DNA of 64,000 bases. It comes from Cordilura impudica. Taxonomy: Eukaryota > Arthropoda > Insecta > Diptera > Scathophagidae. The notes beneath the pieces were generated by a model. The model did not search any database, was not told where the DNA came from, and worked only from the letters and a program-made list of their open reading frames with translations. Made by a program: the position numbers and the translations under genes. How positions within the stretch are numbered: position 1 is the stretch's first letter; every line of letters begins with the position of its first letter. Where the stretch lies: positions 198,039,526 to 198,103,525 of the forward strand of contig OY821521.1 in the NCBI GenBank assembly GCA_963682025.1, written 5' to 3'. Shown here in pieces: positions 53,201 through 63,366 of the stretch.

Positions 53201-56200
53201 GTATGTTTATTATATCTATTAATCAGTAGTCCAAAAATAAACCCTATAGGACAATTCTTAGTCATAGCCCCGATATAAAGCTACTTCCCGATATTCACTA
53301 AAACCAGTCAGAAACAAAAATATTGCACAGATTTTCCTCAAATTTGGTTTGTATCGTCCATTTTTCGACCTAGTCCACATATATAAATATAGCATCCGGT
53401 ATGAACTTTTTCAGATATGCAGGTAAAAAAATAATTAAAAACTCCAATTAGTTGGACCTAAGACCGATTTTCTAAGCGCATGGTATTGGGTATCGCATAG
53501 GCGGTCTAGACCGGTTATAATTTTCTTAGTTGTTTTTTTGTTGTTTTTAAATATTTACTATTTTCATTAGATCAGAGTTGTGTTTTCATATAAACATTTA
53601 GCATCAGCTGTTTTGATATTATTTACATATTGATTGTTTAAACACACACAGAATACTCTGTGCATTATAAGGGATTTTCTTCAAGGATTTTCTTTTTTTT
53701 GTAACCAACTTAAAAAAAATACTCTCCATTTAATTTCATTTGCGTAAAATCTAATGTATGTATGATTTATTAGTCTAAACGGCGCCATAAGGATAGAATT
53801 GGAACAAGATTGCATAATGCAACCTTGTACCAATTGCCACTTTCATTCGGAGACAACAGAATATTATAACTTGGCCAAATTTAAAGTGAAGAATTTCTTT
53901 AAATTTTACTTTTCTCTTCAATTCGTTAAGGATTATAGCATTGTCCTAATTGTCTCACTTTTCAATTTTTCAATCTAGTATCAAAAAATTAAGTCAACGG
54001 TGCTTAAATCTAAACATATTTAAGTTGGCAATACATGATTCGACAGAAAGTTATTGGATATTCTTCTCAATGTGTTGAATTAAAAAAGTGTTTGTCATAA
54101 CTTATAAGAAATTATTTCAAGGCAACTTAATATATACATATGGACATTAAAGAATATATACATATACAATTTTATTTTACATAAACAGAAATATAAAACA
54201 TTTCCTCCTTTCAATATTAAAAAAAAATATTGTTTTCGTCAAATGACTAATAATTAAAATTTTTAAATTTGATTGAATACAGTTTTAAGACAATTTACGG
54301 CGTAGATTAAACACAAAAAAAAACATTTTCTTTTATTCATTTTGCAAAGTACTTAAATTAACAAGTGACATAAATATTAGTTCTGACTACTCCCAGCGTA
54401 AAAATGACAAATATTAAAATATATATATATTAATATACGGACATGTATTGCGGTCACTTTGTGTTTCTTGTTTTAAGGAAATCATAAAACCAGAACGTTT
54501 TTTGGAATTCTACATTCTTAAAAGCATCTAATCATACTTATATATATCAAACAAGAATTTATAGTTATTTACCAAATAGTTTTTTTTGTAACAAATTCAG
54601 AAATCTCGTTTTCGAGATTTCCATAAACATATAACATTAAATGGACGGTTCACACAAAATGTGTACTCACAGTGCTGGTCATAGCCGCTCGCTCAGTTGC
54701 ATGATAATTACGCCAAGTTTTCAGCTTTTCATTAAAAAACGCAATAAAAAGACAAAAACAAAAGAAAAATCTACACAAATTTTAAAAATTATACCAAATG
54801 ACTGGAGTAACATATGAAGGTGTAACAAAAGCTTTGGCAGCAAAAACTCCATTGCGTATAATAAAAACTTTAAGGTTAACAAGGTAAATTTTCTTATTAA
54901 AAAAATCCTTTTCTTTTAAAAGTACCTTTTTGTAAAAAAAGTACCTTTCTTAAAAAAAACCTTGTTCTAAAAAAGTACCTTTGTTAAAAAATGTGTTTTC
55001 TTAAAAAGTTCATTTCCTTAAAAAGTACCTTTTCATAAAAAAACGCATTTCTAAAAAAGTACCTTTTCTAAAAAAAAGTACCTTTTCAAAAAAAGTACCT
55101 TTACTAAAAAAATTACCTTTTCTAAAAAAGGACGATTTCTTCAAAAAGTGCGTTTTCTTAAAAAAGTACATTTTCTTAATACAGCGCTTTTTCTTCACAA
55201 AAAAGAAACATCTTTAAAAAAAAAAAAAAATATTTTCTTTAAAAAATGCTAAAAGGTACTGTCTTAACCAAGTAGAATTTTCTGAAAAGTAAATTTTATT
55301 AAAAAATACCTTTTCTTAAAAAAAGTTTTTTTCTTAAAAAAGTACATTTTTAAAAAAGTACATTTTTTTAAAAAGTATCTTTTCTGAAAAAAGTACATTT
55401 TCAAAAAACTACTACTTAAAAGTACCTTTTGTAAAAAAGTAACTATTCTAATAAAGAACAATTTCTAAAAAAAAATACATTTTCTTAAAAAATGTATTTA
55501 AAAAATAAATTTTTTTAAAAAAGTGAATTTTCTTAAAGAAGTACCTTTCTTAAAAAGTAACTTTTCTAAAAAAAAGTACCTTTTCTATAAAGTAAATTTT
55601 TTTTAAAAAGTAAATTTTCTTAAAATATTATTTTTTTTAAGTACCTTTCCTTAAAAAAGTTTCATTCCTTAAAGAATAGATTTTCGTACAAAAAAAACTT
55701 TTCTTAAAAAAGTATACTTTTTTAATGAAGTAAATTTTCTTAAAAAGATACATTTTATGCAAAAAGTACATTTTCTACAACAAGTACTTTTTCTTAAAAA
55801 ATCTAATTTCTAAAATAAGTAATTTTTTAAAATGTACTTCTAAGAAGTCCTTGCCTTAAAACAGTATCTTTTCTTAAAAACTACCTTTTCCAAAAAAAAA
55901 ATAGTTTTTTTTTTTTAAAAAGGACTTTTTCTTAAAAAAGTTAAATTTCTTAAAAAAGTACTTTTTCTGAAAAAGAATTTTTTCCTCAAAAAGTACATTT
56001 TCTTAAAAAAGGAAATTTTCTTCAAAAAGTATATTTTCTTAGCAAGCACCTTTTCATAAAAAGTACATTTTCTTAAAGAAGGACTTTTTCAGAAGAAAGC
56101 ACCTTTTATTAACAACTAAATTTTTCAAAAAAGTACTTTTCTAACGAAAATATCTTTCTAAAAAGTACTTAAAAAAAATATTTCTACAAAAAGTACATTT

Positions 56201-59200
56201 TCCTAAAAATATACCTTGTCTTTAAAAGTACTGTTTCAAAAAAAATATTTTTCTTAAAAAGTCCTTGTCTTAAACCAGCAGTTTTTCTTAAAAAAGTAAA
56301 TTTTTGTAAAAAAGTATATTGTTTTAAAAACATAAATTTTCTTGAAAAGTAAATCTTCTTAAAAAATACGTCTTTTTTTAAAGTATTTTTTTTAAAATGA
56401 AAGTACATTTTCTTAAAAAAGTAGTTTTTCAACTCTCTAAAAAAGTAATTTTTTAAATTATTTTTTCTTAAAAAGTATTTCTTCTTTAAAAAGTACATTT
56501 TCTTAAAAAAGTAAATGTTCTTAAAAAAAGTACATTTTCTAAAAACACCTTTCTAAAAAAGTAGATTTTCTTAAAAAAGTTGATTTTCTTAACAACATTT
56601 TTTTAAAGTAACTTTTCTTAAAACAGTAAATTTTCTTAAAAAGGTATAATTTCTTCAAAAAAATATTTATCAAAAAGTGCATTTTCTACAGAAGTTCAGT
56701 ATTTTAAAAGTACCTTTTCTTAAAAAGGTACCTTTTTTAAAAAAGTACATATTCTTAAAAAAGGTTATTTACTTTAAAAAAGTAACTTTTCTTAACTAAT
56801 TAATTGTTGGTAAAAATGTATCTTTTATTAAAAAAGAACATTTTCTAAAACAAGTACCTTTTCTTAAAAAAGTACCTTTTCCTAAATAAGTATTTTCATG
56901 ATTTTTCACCGGGCTACATAGTCGTCTTTTAACTAAACAAAGTTATTGTCATTTTTCTGTTGTAAATTGAAAATACAATCTTATTTTTATATTAACACGA
57001 AAACTTTTTGATTTGTTAAATTTTTTCGAAGTTAAAAAAAATTAACAATATCAATAAATTGTTTCCGTCCTTATTCTGCTTGATTTTGGAACATTCACAA
57101 TGGGAGACAAAACTAAATATATTTTTTTTTACAACATAAGTGAATTTTCATGAAATTGTTACAACTTTAAAAGTGAAAACGTTTTTTACTGACAAAATAT
57201 AATACCTTCGATATGAACTTAAAATTGCGAAAAAGTACGTAAAACAAATAATAACGAAATACGAGGGCGGATCAATAAGTCCGTGACTTTTAGAATGAAA
57301 CACAGTTTTCTTTGGAAAAAAAAAATATTTTTCAACATAATCTCTTTTTAGCTCAATACACTTAGTCCAACGTTTCTCCAATTTTTGTATCCCTTCCAAA
57401 AATATGATTTTTCGAGGTCCATAAAATAGACATTTGTTTGATCAATAATTTCATCGTTGGAGCTAAATCTCTTTCCACCGAGCCATTTCGTTATGTTTTG
57501 AAATAGGAAATAGTCATTGGGGGCTAAGTCCGTAGCACAATTCATGAAATTTTGCCATTGAGACTGCACACGTGTGCACCCGTGCATTATCTTGATGAAA
57601 AATAACTTTTTTCTTGGCCATATGGGGTCGTTTATTTTTTTAAATCCTGGTTAAATTGGTCCAATAAGATGGCATAATATTCGCCGTTTATTGTTTTTCC
57701 ATTTTGAAGGTAATCGATGTGGCTTATCCCGCGTGCATCCCAAAAACTGTTGCCTTCACCTTATTGGCCGAAAAACTTACCTTGGCCTTCTTCGGAGCCG
57801 GTTCACCCGGAGAAACCCATTTTTTAGACTGCTGCTTGGTCTCCGGATTGTAATGGAACCATGTTTCATCCACAGTTACAAAACGCCGCAAAAACTCATT
57901 CGAGTTGCGGTTAAACAACTCCAAACAATCCTTTAAAGTTGTCACAGGATTACGGTTATGGTCAATTGAGAGCAAACGCGACACCCATCTTGCAGACAGC
58001 TTTCTTTAACCCAACTGATCATTTGCAACTGAAACCACACTGCCATATGAAATGCCTATGGCATCAACAATCTCACGCACTTTTACTCTTCGATCGGCCA
58101 ACACCATATCGTGGATTTTTTTCGACATGTCCGGGTGTATTGACCTCAATTGGCCGTCCAGAACGTTCAGCGTCAATTGTATTTGTGCGACCACAACGAA
58201 AGTCAGTAAACCACTTTTATACCATTGAAATCGATGGTGCAGAGTTCCCATAGTATTTATCAAGCTTTTCCTTGGTTTGATTGACGGTTTTTTTCGCAAA
58301 ATATAATGTTTAATGAGCACACGAAATTCACTTAAACGCAAAGTAAATGACGGAACTTTTAATTTTACAGTAATCTATTAACGGGTGGTATTTGATGAGA
58401 GCAGTGTTGCATTTCATATAACTATGTGGGAAGTTGGAAAAGTCACTGACTTATTGATCCGCCCTCTTAACAATTTCAAGTGTTTACTGCGTTAATATGG
58501 CAATAACAACTTATTGACAGTTTAACCGCAAAACATCAAATGTGGGTTTTATTTTGTTATTTCAAATTAAATTTAAATGTTGGAAAATACATACTTCAGG
58601 TGTAGAGTGAAAGTTTAATGGAAGAGTGACTAAAAATAGTGTATGCAAATGTTTTTTTCGTTTCAATTACGAGTATAAACATTTATTTTCAATAATGTGT
58701 GGTAGAGAAGAAAAAAGTATATATTTTTGTAAAAACCATAACTACTTTGTAAATATTTTTAATCAGGCCGGTTTCTGACATTAAGCCAGTGATTATATTT
58801 ATTACACATTATTTGAGTCAATCGAGAGGTACGCGGTACGCTTTAATCTATGACTATATATGGAATTTATTAAGAAAGCGACTTGCATTTATAAAGGCGT
58901 TATCTCCATTTATGATTTGAATCACATGACTGATCACTTATCAATATTAAAAGCAAATACTAAAGAATTTTATTAATTATAAATAAGAAAATCCATGAAT
59001 TTCTTTACATTAATATTTGTTTGTAGAAAAATAGAAACTAATGTTTTCAAGTATCATTACACAGTGTGAATCTAAATTCTGCGTTGGAGATGAGAACATA
59101 CATTCATTGTGTTTTTCTCTTTGGTCTAAATTACTTTAAAGTCATGTGCAGACAACTGCAATTCAATTTCTCAATATTACAATATCTGTCATAATCTATT

Positions 59201-62200
59201 TCTCAATATCGATTCAATTTCTCTAAATTTTTCATACACATTATTTTCTGCAGTAAACAATTTGGTTTATATTAAAATTTTGTTATATGTAGCGTCTTAT
59301 GCCAGAAGGGCGTTTAAATCATAAAACTGTATGATATTTTACAACTGATACGCCAAGACCTTGATATATTATTTTTGTTCAATAAACTAGATCTACTAAA
59401 TTTTTTTTTCATTTACACGCGTGTTAAGAAAGTTTTGTTAAAATAAAAAATTTCAGAAATTTTTATTCTTCTATATAGTTACTCATCACTGACTAACTGA
59501 CATGTAACGCTGTTTGACTACTATTTAGTTGTAAAATTTTAACTAATACATATGTCTAAATATTAACATCTTTGAGCTATGAATTTAAAAATTGGATTGA
59601 GAGAACTCCCACCGCATTTTTTTAAGAAGCATTTTCTTAAAGAAGTGCCTTTTCCTTAAAAAAGTACCTTTTCTAACAAAGTACCTTTTCTGGAAAGTAG
59701 CCTTTCTTAAAAAATTGACTTTTCTAAAAAAGTTAATTTTCCTACAAAATTACCTATTCTTAGGCCCAGTTTTTGGGATGTCAGTTAAACCTAGTTTAGT
59801 TAAACCGAGAATTAATTTTTTCAGACATATCCAAATTCATAAAAGAATTGATGAATAAATTCTGGGTTTAACAAAACTAGGTTTAACTGATATCTCAAAA
59901 ACTGGATCTTAAAGAAGTACTTTTTCTAAAAGTACACTTTCTTAAAAAAGTACTTTTTCTAAAAGTACACTTTCTTAAAAAAGAAAATTTTTTAAAAAAG
60001 TACCTTTTTAAAAATACCTTTGTTTAAAAAAGTACATTTTCTTAAAAAAAGTACCTTCGGTTAAAAAGTACCTTTTCTTAAAAAAGAAATTTTTCTTAAA
60101 AGAGTACTTCCTAAAAGGTACCTTGTCTAAAGAAGATTCTCTTCTTAAAAAGTACTTTGCCTTAAAAAAGTCCCTCTTCTTAAACAAGTAATTTTTTCTA
60201 AAATAAGTTTTAAAAGTACCTATACTTGAAAAGTACCTGTTCTTTAAAAAATGACTTATTTAAAAAAGTACCTTTTCTTAAAAATATTCCTTTTCTTATA
60301 AAAATACTTTTTCTTAAAAAAAAAAGTGCCTTTTTTTAAAAAAATACCTGTTCTTAAAAAGTACCTTTTCTTAAAAAAGCAAATTTTCTTAAAAAATTAA
60401 ATTTTCTTAGAAAATTAAATTAATTTTTCTTAGCAAATTAAATTTTCTTAAAAAGTAGATTTTCTTAAAAAATTACATTTTCTTAACAACAGTACCTTTT
60501 TTAAAAAAGGTACTTTTTTAAAAAAAGTAAAATTTCTTAAAAAATACCTTTTATTAAAAAAGTATCGTTTCTTAAAAAAGTATATTTTCTTAAAAAAAAA
60601 CCTTTTCTTAGAAAAGTACTTTTTCTGAAAAAAGTACATTTTCTTAAAAAAGTACCTTCTGTTAAAAAAGTGCTTTTTCTTAAAAAAGAACTTTTATTTA
60701 ACATTTAATTGCTTAAAAAAGTAAATTTACTTAAAAAAGTACCTTTTCATTAAAGTGTCATAAAGTATGTACGTCTTCTTAAAAAAATACTTTTTGTTAA
60801 AAGAGTAATTTTTCTTAAACAAGTTATTTTTCTTGAACTTTTTCTTAGAAAGTACATTTTCTTTAAAAAATGACTTATTTATTTATTATTAAAAATATTA
60901 GTTTTCTTATCAAAATACTTTTTCTTAGAAAAGTACATTTCTTGAAAAGTACCTTTTTTGAAAAATTTAATTTTCTTAAAAAAGAAAATGTTCTTAAAAA
61001 GTACCTTTTCGTAAAAAAGTACATTTTCTTAAAAAAACTACCTTTCTTAAAAGGGTACATTGTCTTAAAAAGTACCTTTTCTTAAAAAGTACCTTTTCTT
61101 AAAAAAGTAAATTTTCTTTCAAAAATATCTTTTCTTAAAAATTTACTTTTTTAAAAAGAAAATGTTCTTAAAAAATACCCTTTCTTAAATAAGCCCTTTT
61201 CTTAAAAAGTAGTTTCTTAAAAAATAAATTTTTTAAAAAAGGAAATTTTCATAAAAAAGTAAATTTTCTTAATGCAAAGTGTCTAAAAATAAGAGTTGCA
61301 GAAATGTGGTGATACATGAGACTTAACATTCGTATCAAAACGGATTAAAAAGTACCTTTTCTAAAACTAGTATATTTTCTAAGTAACTTTTCTTAAAAAG
61401 GTAGTTTTTCGGTAAAAAGTAAATTTTCTTAAAAAGTACCTTTTCTTAAAAAAGTGTCTTTAAAAAAGTGCATGCAACATAAGTACTTGTTTTAGCAATT
61501 ACAAAACAAGTACTTATGCTTCAAAAAGTAGTTTTTCTTCAAAAACACTTTTTTAAAAAAAGAAAATTTATTATAATTATTAATTATTAGGTTTATAATT
61601 AAAACTAATACAGATTTATCAGCAAAGCAACAAAGGCTATACCTTTTCTTAAAAAAGTACAGTTTTTAAGAAAAACATACGTTGTTAAGTTCAAGTGCAT
61701 TTTAAATTTTACGGCAATTTTAAAAAATATTCTTTTTAAGAAAAAGAAACTTTTAAAAAACTACATACTTTTTCTAAAAAAGTATATTTTCTTAAAAAAG
61801 TACCTTTCCTTAAAAAAGTACCTTTCCCTAAAAAGTACATTTTCTTAAAAAATTACCTTTGCTCAAAAAATTACCTTAATACTTTTTTATTAAGTATCTT
61901 TTCTTAAAAAAAGTATTTTTTCTTAAAAAAAGTATTTTTTGTTAAAAAAAGTATTTTTTCTTAAAAAACAGTACTTTTTCTTAAAAAATTCCTTTTCTTA
62001 AAATAGTAAATTTTCTTAAAAAAGTACCTTTCATTAAAAAACAATTTTTTCTTAAAAAAAAGGACCCTTTCTGAATAAAGTTTATGGGCCGTATGCAAAA
62101 AAATTAAAGTGTACTTCAAGTAGACTTTATCAACAATTTTGTATGAAAAACATACAATAAAGTCTACTTGAAGTACACTTTAATTTTTTTGCATACGGCC

Positions 62201-63109
62201 CTATTTCTTTAACACTAGGGTTTTCTTAAAAAATTGCCTTTTCCTGAGAAGCTGCCTTTTTTCAAAAACAATTTGCCCCAGGTATTTTAAAAACTTTCAA
62301 TTCAATGTTTTTTTTTTTTTTGTTGCTGGGTGTACAAATTAAAATATATTTTTTATAATGTTTTTTTCAACATAACTTTAAAACAATACAACAAAATATT
62401 TGCGCTTCATTCCTATTCCTAATCATGACTCAAACTCATTTAAATTCAATTCAAAGCATTTAACAAATGCAATCATACGGGGCTAAACAATATTTTCCAT
62501 TAACTTTTAATCATTTACATTCATATAAAAACTTTTAAACGATTTAATTTCTATAAGATATCTAAAGATTTTGTTTATTTTGATTTTTTTTTAATTTATT
62601 CAAATTTTAAACTAATTCCAGTTTACAACGTTATGATTTCGTCAAAACTTACTAGAAAAATATATTAAAATTTAGTCGAGTATCAACAAAATTATTGTGG
62701 TTGATATTAAATGTTGCAAAATTAATTCAATTCCGGCCACGATGATAAAAAAAATGCCTTGAAATAATGTTTCTACTGATTTTTTTTTTTGTTTTTGTGT
62801 GTTTTAGTGTAATTATTACATACCGCCAATCTTTTTCGTTTAGTAATCTCAAATTTTGATAGAATGTAGATGAATTGAGTAGAAATGTATGTATTATGAT
62901 TTGTAATTTATTAAATATTTATTAAATAAACTTACCACTTTCATATTTTTGATGCTGGGCAAAACTCTTTTGGTTTCAGCTTCTTTTTTTATAAATATTT
63001 CATTGATAACCGAACCCATGACATCTTTAGCAGCACCCATGGCTGCTTCGCCGGCGGCATTAATGAACTCCTTGCCGGCTTGTCTAAAGAAACCCTTGAT
63101 TTCATCCAT
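38207..63109 (-). CDS. CalpA: Calpain A (calcium-activated cysteine protease)
   Basis: Classical calpain: Ca2+-dependent cytosolic cysteine protease that makes limited cuts in cytoskeletal and signalling proteins. Exons (minus strand): 62936-63109, 54671-54724, 48027-48206, 47608-47930, 44444-45308, 44238-44356, 42622-42676, 42365-42509, 41711-41962, 41141-41470, 38207-38292. Every junction is GT-AG with matching phase, and the total is 861 codons with the stop (860 residues; Drosophila CalpA is about 828). The catalytic Cys is in [13 protein letters not shown], the His in [13 protein letters not shown] and the Asn in [13 protein letters not shown]. The C2-like domain holds [15 protein letters not shown], and penta-EF hands include [13 protein letters not shown]. 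Transcription of 25 kb is mostly intron, filled with repeats. The 54-bp second exon is the least certain. Confidence 0.93.
38524..40075 (+). mobile_element. Dead Tc1-like element in the last CalpA intron
   Basis: The inverted ends start CAGT and share TGA.AATAC..TGG and CAAAAT, each flanked by TA (38522-38523 and 40076-40077). The plus strand holds a Tc1-type transposase with many stops. Its N-terminus is about 38912 ([25 protein letters not shown]). Near 39505-39640 it reads [14 protein letters not shown] and [15 protein letters not shown], the DD34E signature including the final Glu. The right breakpoint of the 4.5-kb duplication lies within it at 38733, so copy 1 keeps only its first ~200 bp (34014-34222). 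Confidence 0.85.
40361..41028 (+). repeat. Dispersed GTCC-family repeat, copy 2
   Basis: Same block order as 15068-15737: TTTGTAACTACCAAAAATAT, CTGAGTCGATTTAGTGATTT, CATGTTCAGACCTAG and TCGGTCCATTTTT, ending CCGACTATAATTTTCTT. The GTCC tract is degenerate. It lies in the last CalpA intron. Confidence 0.75.
41711..41962 (-). CDS. CalpA: CalpA cassette exon with hydrophobic insert
   Basis: 252 nt (84 codons), phase 1 on both sides, so it can be skipped without a frameshift. It encodes an Asn/Asp-rich linker around [17 protein letters not shown]. Drosophila calpain A is known for a hydrophobic insertion in its EF-hand domain that some isoforms lack. This exon fits that description and separates this gene from CalpB. 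Confidence 0.8.
42802..44107 (+). mobile_element. Intact DD41D (rosa-like) mariner in CalpA intron 6
   Basis: The inverted ends ACGGGTGATTTTTT (42802 on) and the complement ending at 44107 are flanked by TA (42800-42801 and 44108-44109). 1306 bp, inserted antisense to CalpA. One uninterrupted transposase frame fills it, so it may be autonomous. Confidence 0.92.
42915..44000 (+). CDS. DD41D mariner-type transposase, full length
   Basis: This 361-residue protein has no stops or frameshifts. The N-terminal helix-turn-helix region begins [20 protein letters not shown]. The catalytic core has the first Asp in [12 protein letters not shown], the second in [12 protein letters not shown] and the third in [13 protein letters not shown], with 41 residues between the last two. 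That spacing is typical of the rosa/DD41D branch of Tc1/mariner rather than DD34D or DD34E. It is related to the broken elements at 32061 and 36571 but its ends differ, so it belongs to another subfamily. A HTH plus DDE enzyme of this kind performs cut-and-paste transposition into TA. Confidence 0.93.
   Translation: MNRLTNEQRLQIIEFYYQNQCSVRNVFRALRPIYGLHNRPSEQTINAIVTKFRTQFTLLDIKPTTRMRTVRTEENIASVSESVAEDREMSIRRRSQQLGLCYSTTWKILRKDLGVKPYKIQLVQELKPNDLPQRLIFSEWALEKLAENPLFYRQILFSDEAHFWLNGFVNKQNCRIWSEEQPEAVQELPMHPEKCTVWCGLYAGGIIGPYFFKDAVGRNVTVNGDRYRSMLTNFLLPKMEELNLVDMWFQQDGATCHIARDSMAILRENFGEQFISRNGPVSWPPRSCDLTPLDYFLWGYVKSKVYRNKPATIPALEDNISEEIRAIPAEMLEKVAQNWTFRMDHVRRSRGQHLNEIIFKK
45355..46800 (-). repeat. 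Satellite A array, inverted orientation (CalpA intron 4)
   Basis: Degenerate units like TTTTTAAGAAAAGGTACTTT fill most of the interval, and in the right half TTTTTTAACAAAAGGTACTT dominates. This is the reverse complement of the family at 54890-56900 and 59620-62070. A non-satellite block interrupts it at about 46075-46205. A further short patch lies at 47360-47430. Confidence 0.85.
46088..46205. mobile_element. Possible small MITE inside the satellite
   Basis: TTTCACAATACAATCA near the left end and TGATTGTATTGGTGAAA near the right end are inverted. It interrupts satellite A cleanly. It is non-coding. Confidence 0.5.
46797..47356 (+). repeat. Dispersed repeat with long GTCC/GTCT microsatellite
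   Basis: It starts TATACCCTCCACATCTCAGT and contains GTCCGTCT repeated about seven times at about 46937-46990. It ends GATTCGGCACAGCCGAATTT, AACACTCTTACTTGTTTT. This is a different subfamily from the 15068 repeat but shares CTCGAGTCGATATAGCGATG next to the microsatellite. It lies in CalpA intron 4. A truncated inverse copy lies at 23612-23695. Confidence 0.75.
48330..51010. repeat. Satellite B: MITE-end-derived minisatellite (CalpA intron 2)
   Basis: About 2.6 kb of 60-80 bp units built on AAGTTTAACTGACATTCC, AAAAACTCGG(C/T)CTTA and GAGTTTAACTAAACTAAG, with spacers such as GTATTTACAAATGC. The left part also contains the opposite strand (GGGATGTCAGTTAGACTAAG). A unique patch interrupts it at about 50740-50870. 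Unit ends match the arms of the MITE at 59763-59908. Confidence 0.85.
51011..52110. other. CalpA intron 2, mixed AT-rich sequence
   Basis: There is a GTATGTAT microsatellite at about 51070-51110. A dispersed block CGTGGCACCCCCCATACAAA lies near 52072. No exon was found. Confidence 0.4.
52115..52530 (-). pseudogene. Mariner transposase fragment
   Basis: The minus strand reads [39 protein letters not shown] and, after a frame change, [20 protein letters not shown], ending at VLWDARG. These are DD34D mariner N-terminal and first-catalytic-Asp blocks. The C-terminal half and inverted ends are missing. Confidence 0.8.
52837..53535 (+). repeat. Dispersed GTCC-family repeat, copy 3
   Basis: It begins TATACCCTATACGACTATGT and holds the same blocks as copy 1 (TTTCTGAGTCGATTTAGCGA, CTCCGTCCGTCTG, GTGTTCAGACCTAG). 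It ends ACCGGTTATAATTTTCTTA. It lies in CalpA intron 2. Confidence 0.78.
53536..54670. other. CalpA intron 2, remaining sequence
   Basis: This is AT-rich. No gene, exon or clear repeat was recognised. Confidence 0.4.
54671..54724 (-). CDS. CalpA: Putative 54-bp CalpA microexon
   Basis: GAAAAG|CTGAAAACT ... AGCACT|GTGAGT gives 18 residues, [18 protein letters not shown], phase 0 at both ends. It fits between ..NMKV and LGERPLG.. without disturbing the frame. Its composition is coding-like within surrounding satellite and AT-rich sequence. It may be constitutive or alternative. Confidence 0.6.
54885..56905 (+). repeat. Satellite A array (CalpA intron 1, first block)
   Basis: Two kilobases of degenerate units approximating AAAAAGTACCTTTTCTTA / AAAGTACATTTTCTTAAA. 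Reading frames through it give only [14 protein letters not shown] repeats and are not genes. Confidence 0.88.
57262..58467 (-). mobile_element. Dead DD34D mariner in CalpA intron 1
   Basis: The inverted ends CGAGGGCGGATCAATAAGTC and GACTTATTGATCCGCCCTCT are nearly perfect and flanked by TA (57260-57261 and 58468-58469). 1206 bp. Transposase remnants on the minus strand are [76 protein letters not shown] and [16 protein letters not shown]. Several frameshifts and an internal loss make it non-functional. Confidence 0.9.
58470..59620. other. CalpA intron 1, unassigned sequence
   Basis: AT-rich. No exon or known repeat was recognised. Confidence 0.4.
59763..59908. mobile_element. 146-bp Harbinger-like MITE, likely source of satellite B
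   Basis: The left arm begins GGCCCAGTTTTTGGGATGTC and continues with AGTTAAACCTAGTTTAGTTA. The right arm is its complement with few mismatches (ending TCTCAAAAACTGGATC). It is flanked by TTA (59760-59762 and 59909-59911), the PIF/Harbinger target pattern. It sits within satellite A. Confidence 0.75.
61478..61518. repeat. 16-bp perfect hairpin
   Basis: Arms CATAAGTACTTGTTTT (61478-61493) and its complement (61503-61518) with a 9-nt loop. Confidence 0.8.
62083..62201. mobile_element. Perfect long-arm foldback MITE
   Basis: Arms of about 45 bp (GGGCCGTATGCAAAAAAATT.. and its complement) enclose a short loop (about 30 nt). They appear identical over their whole length. It sits at the edge of satellite A in CalpA intron 1. 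Confidence 0.85.
62936..63109 (-). CDS. CalpA: CalpA first coding exon
   Basis: ATG at 63109 begins [20 protein letters not shown] and runs through [20 protein letters not shown] to ..NMKV|GTAAGT, phase 0. This N-terminal segment is what I remember for fly calpain A and is not shared with CalpB. It could form an amphipathic helix. Confidence 0.88.
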
Positions 63110-63366
63110 TTTGTTGAGGGTTTATGCGATAATTCTATGGGGCGGAAATAAATACCATTCCAATGATTAACACTATAAATTGTTTTAAAAAATCTTAAAA
63201 TACGACACCTCACACGTTTTGATTTTATCTATAAATATTTCCCCCCTCCCCCAAAAAAAATTAAAAAAAAAAAATATTAATGAAACAATTATAGAAATTC
63301 CTCTTAAATTTTTTAAGAAAATTTTAAAACATTTCAATGTTCAATGTCTTAACGATAAATGTTTTT
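63110..63366. promoter_or_regulatory. Proximal upstream region of CalpA
   Basis: A short non-repetitive interval between the start codon and the dispersed repeat. It may instead contain a 5' UTR intron. No specific motif was identified. Confidence 0.35.

Larger units (their letters stand above)
59620..62075 (+). repeat. Satellite A array (CalpA intron 1, second block)
   Basis: Same units and orientation as 54885-56905. It is interrupted by the MITE at 59763-59908, short unique patches near 61280-61340 and 61560-61640, and a hairpin at 61478-61518. Runs such as AAAAAGTACCTTTTCTTAAA recur throughout. Confidence 0.86.

Noticed and set aside
54885..62075. Several 60-100 codon frames encoding KKxYFLKK-type repeats
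   Set aside because: They are translations of satellite A. The same pattern appears in all arrays and in both orientations.
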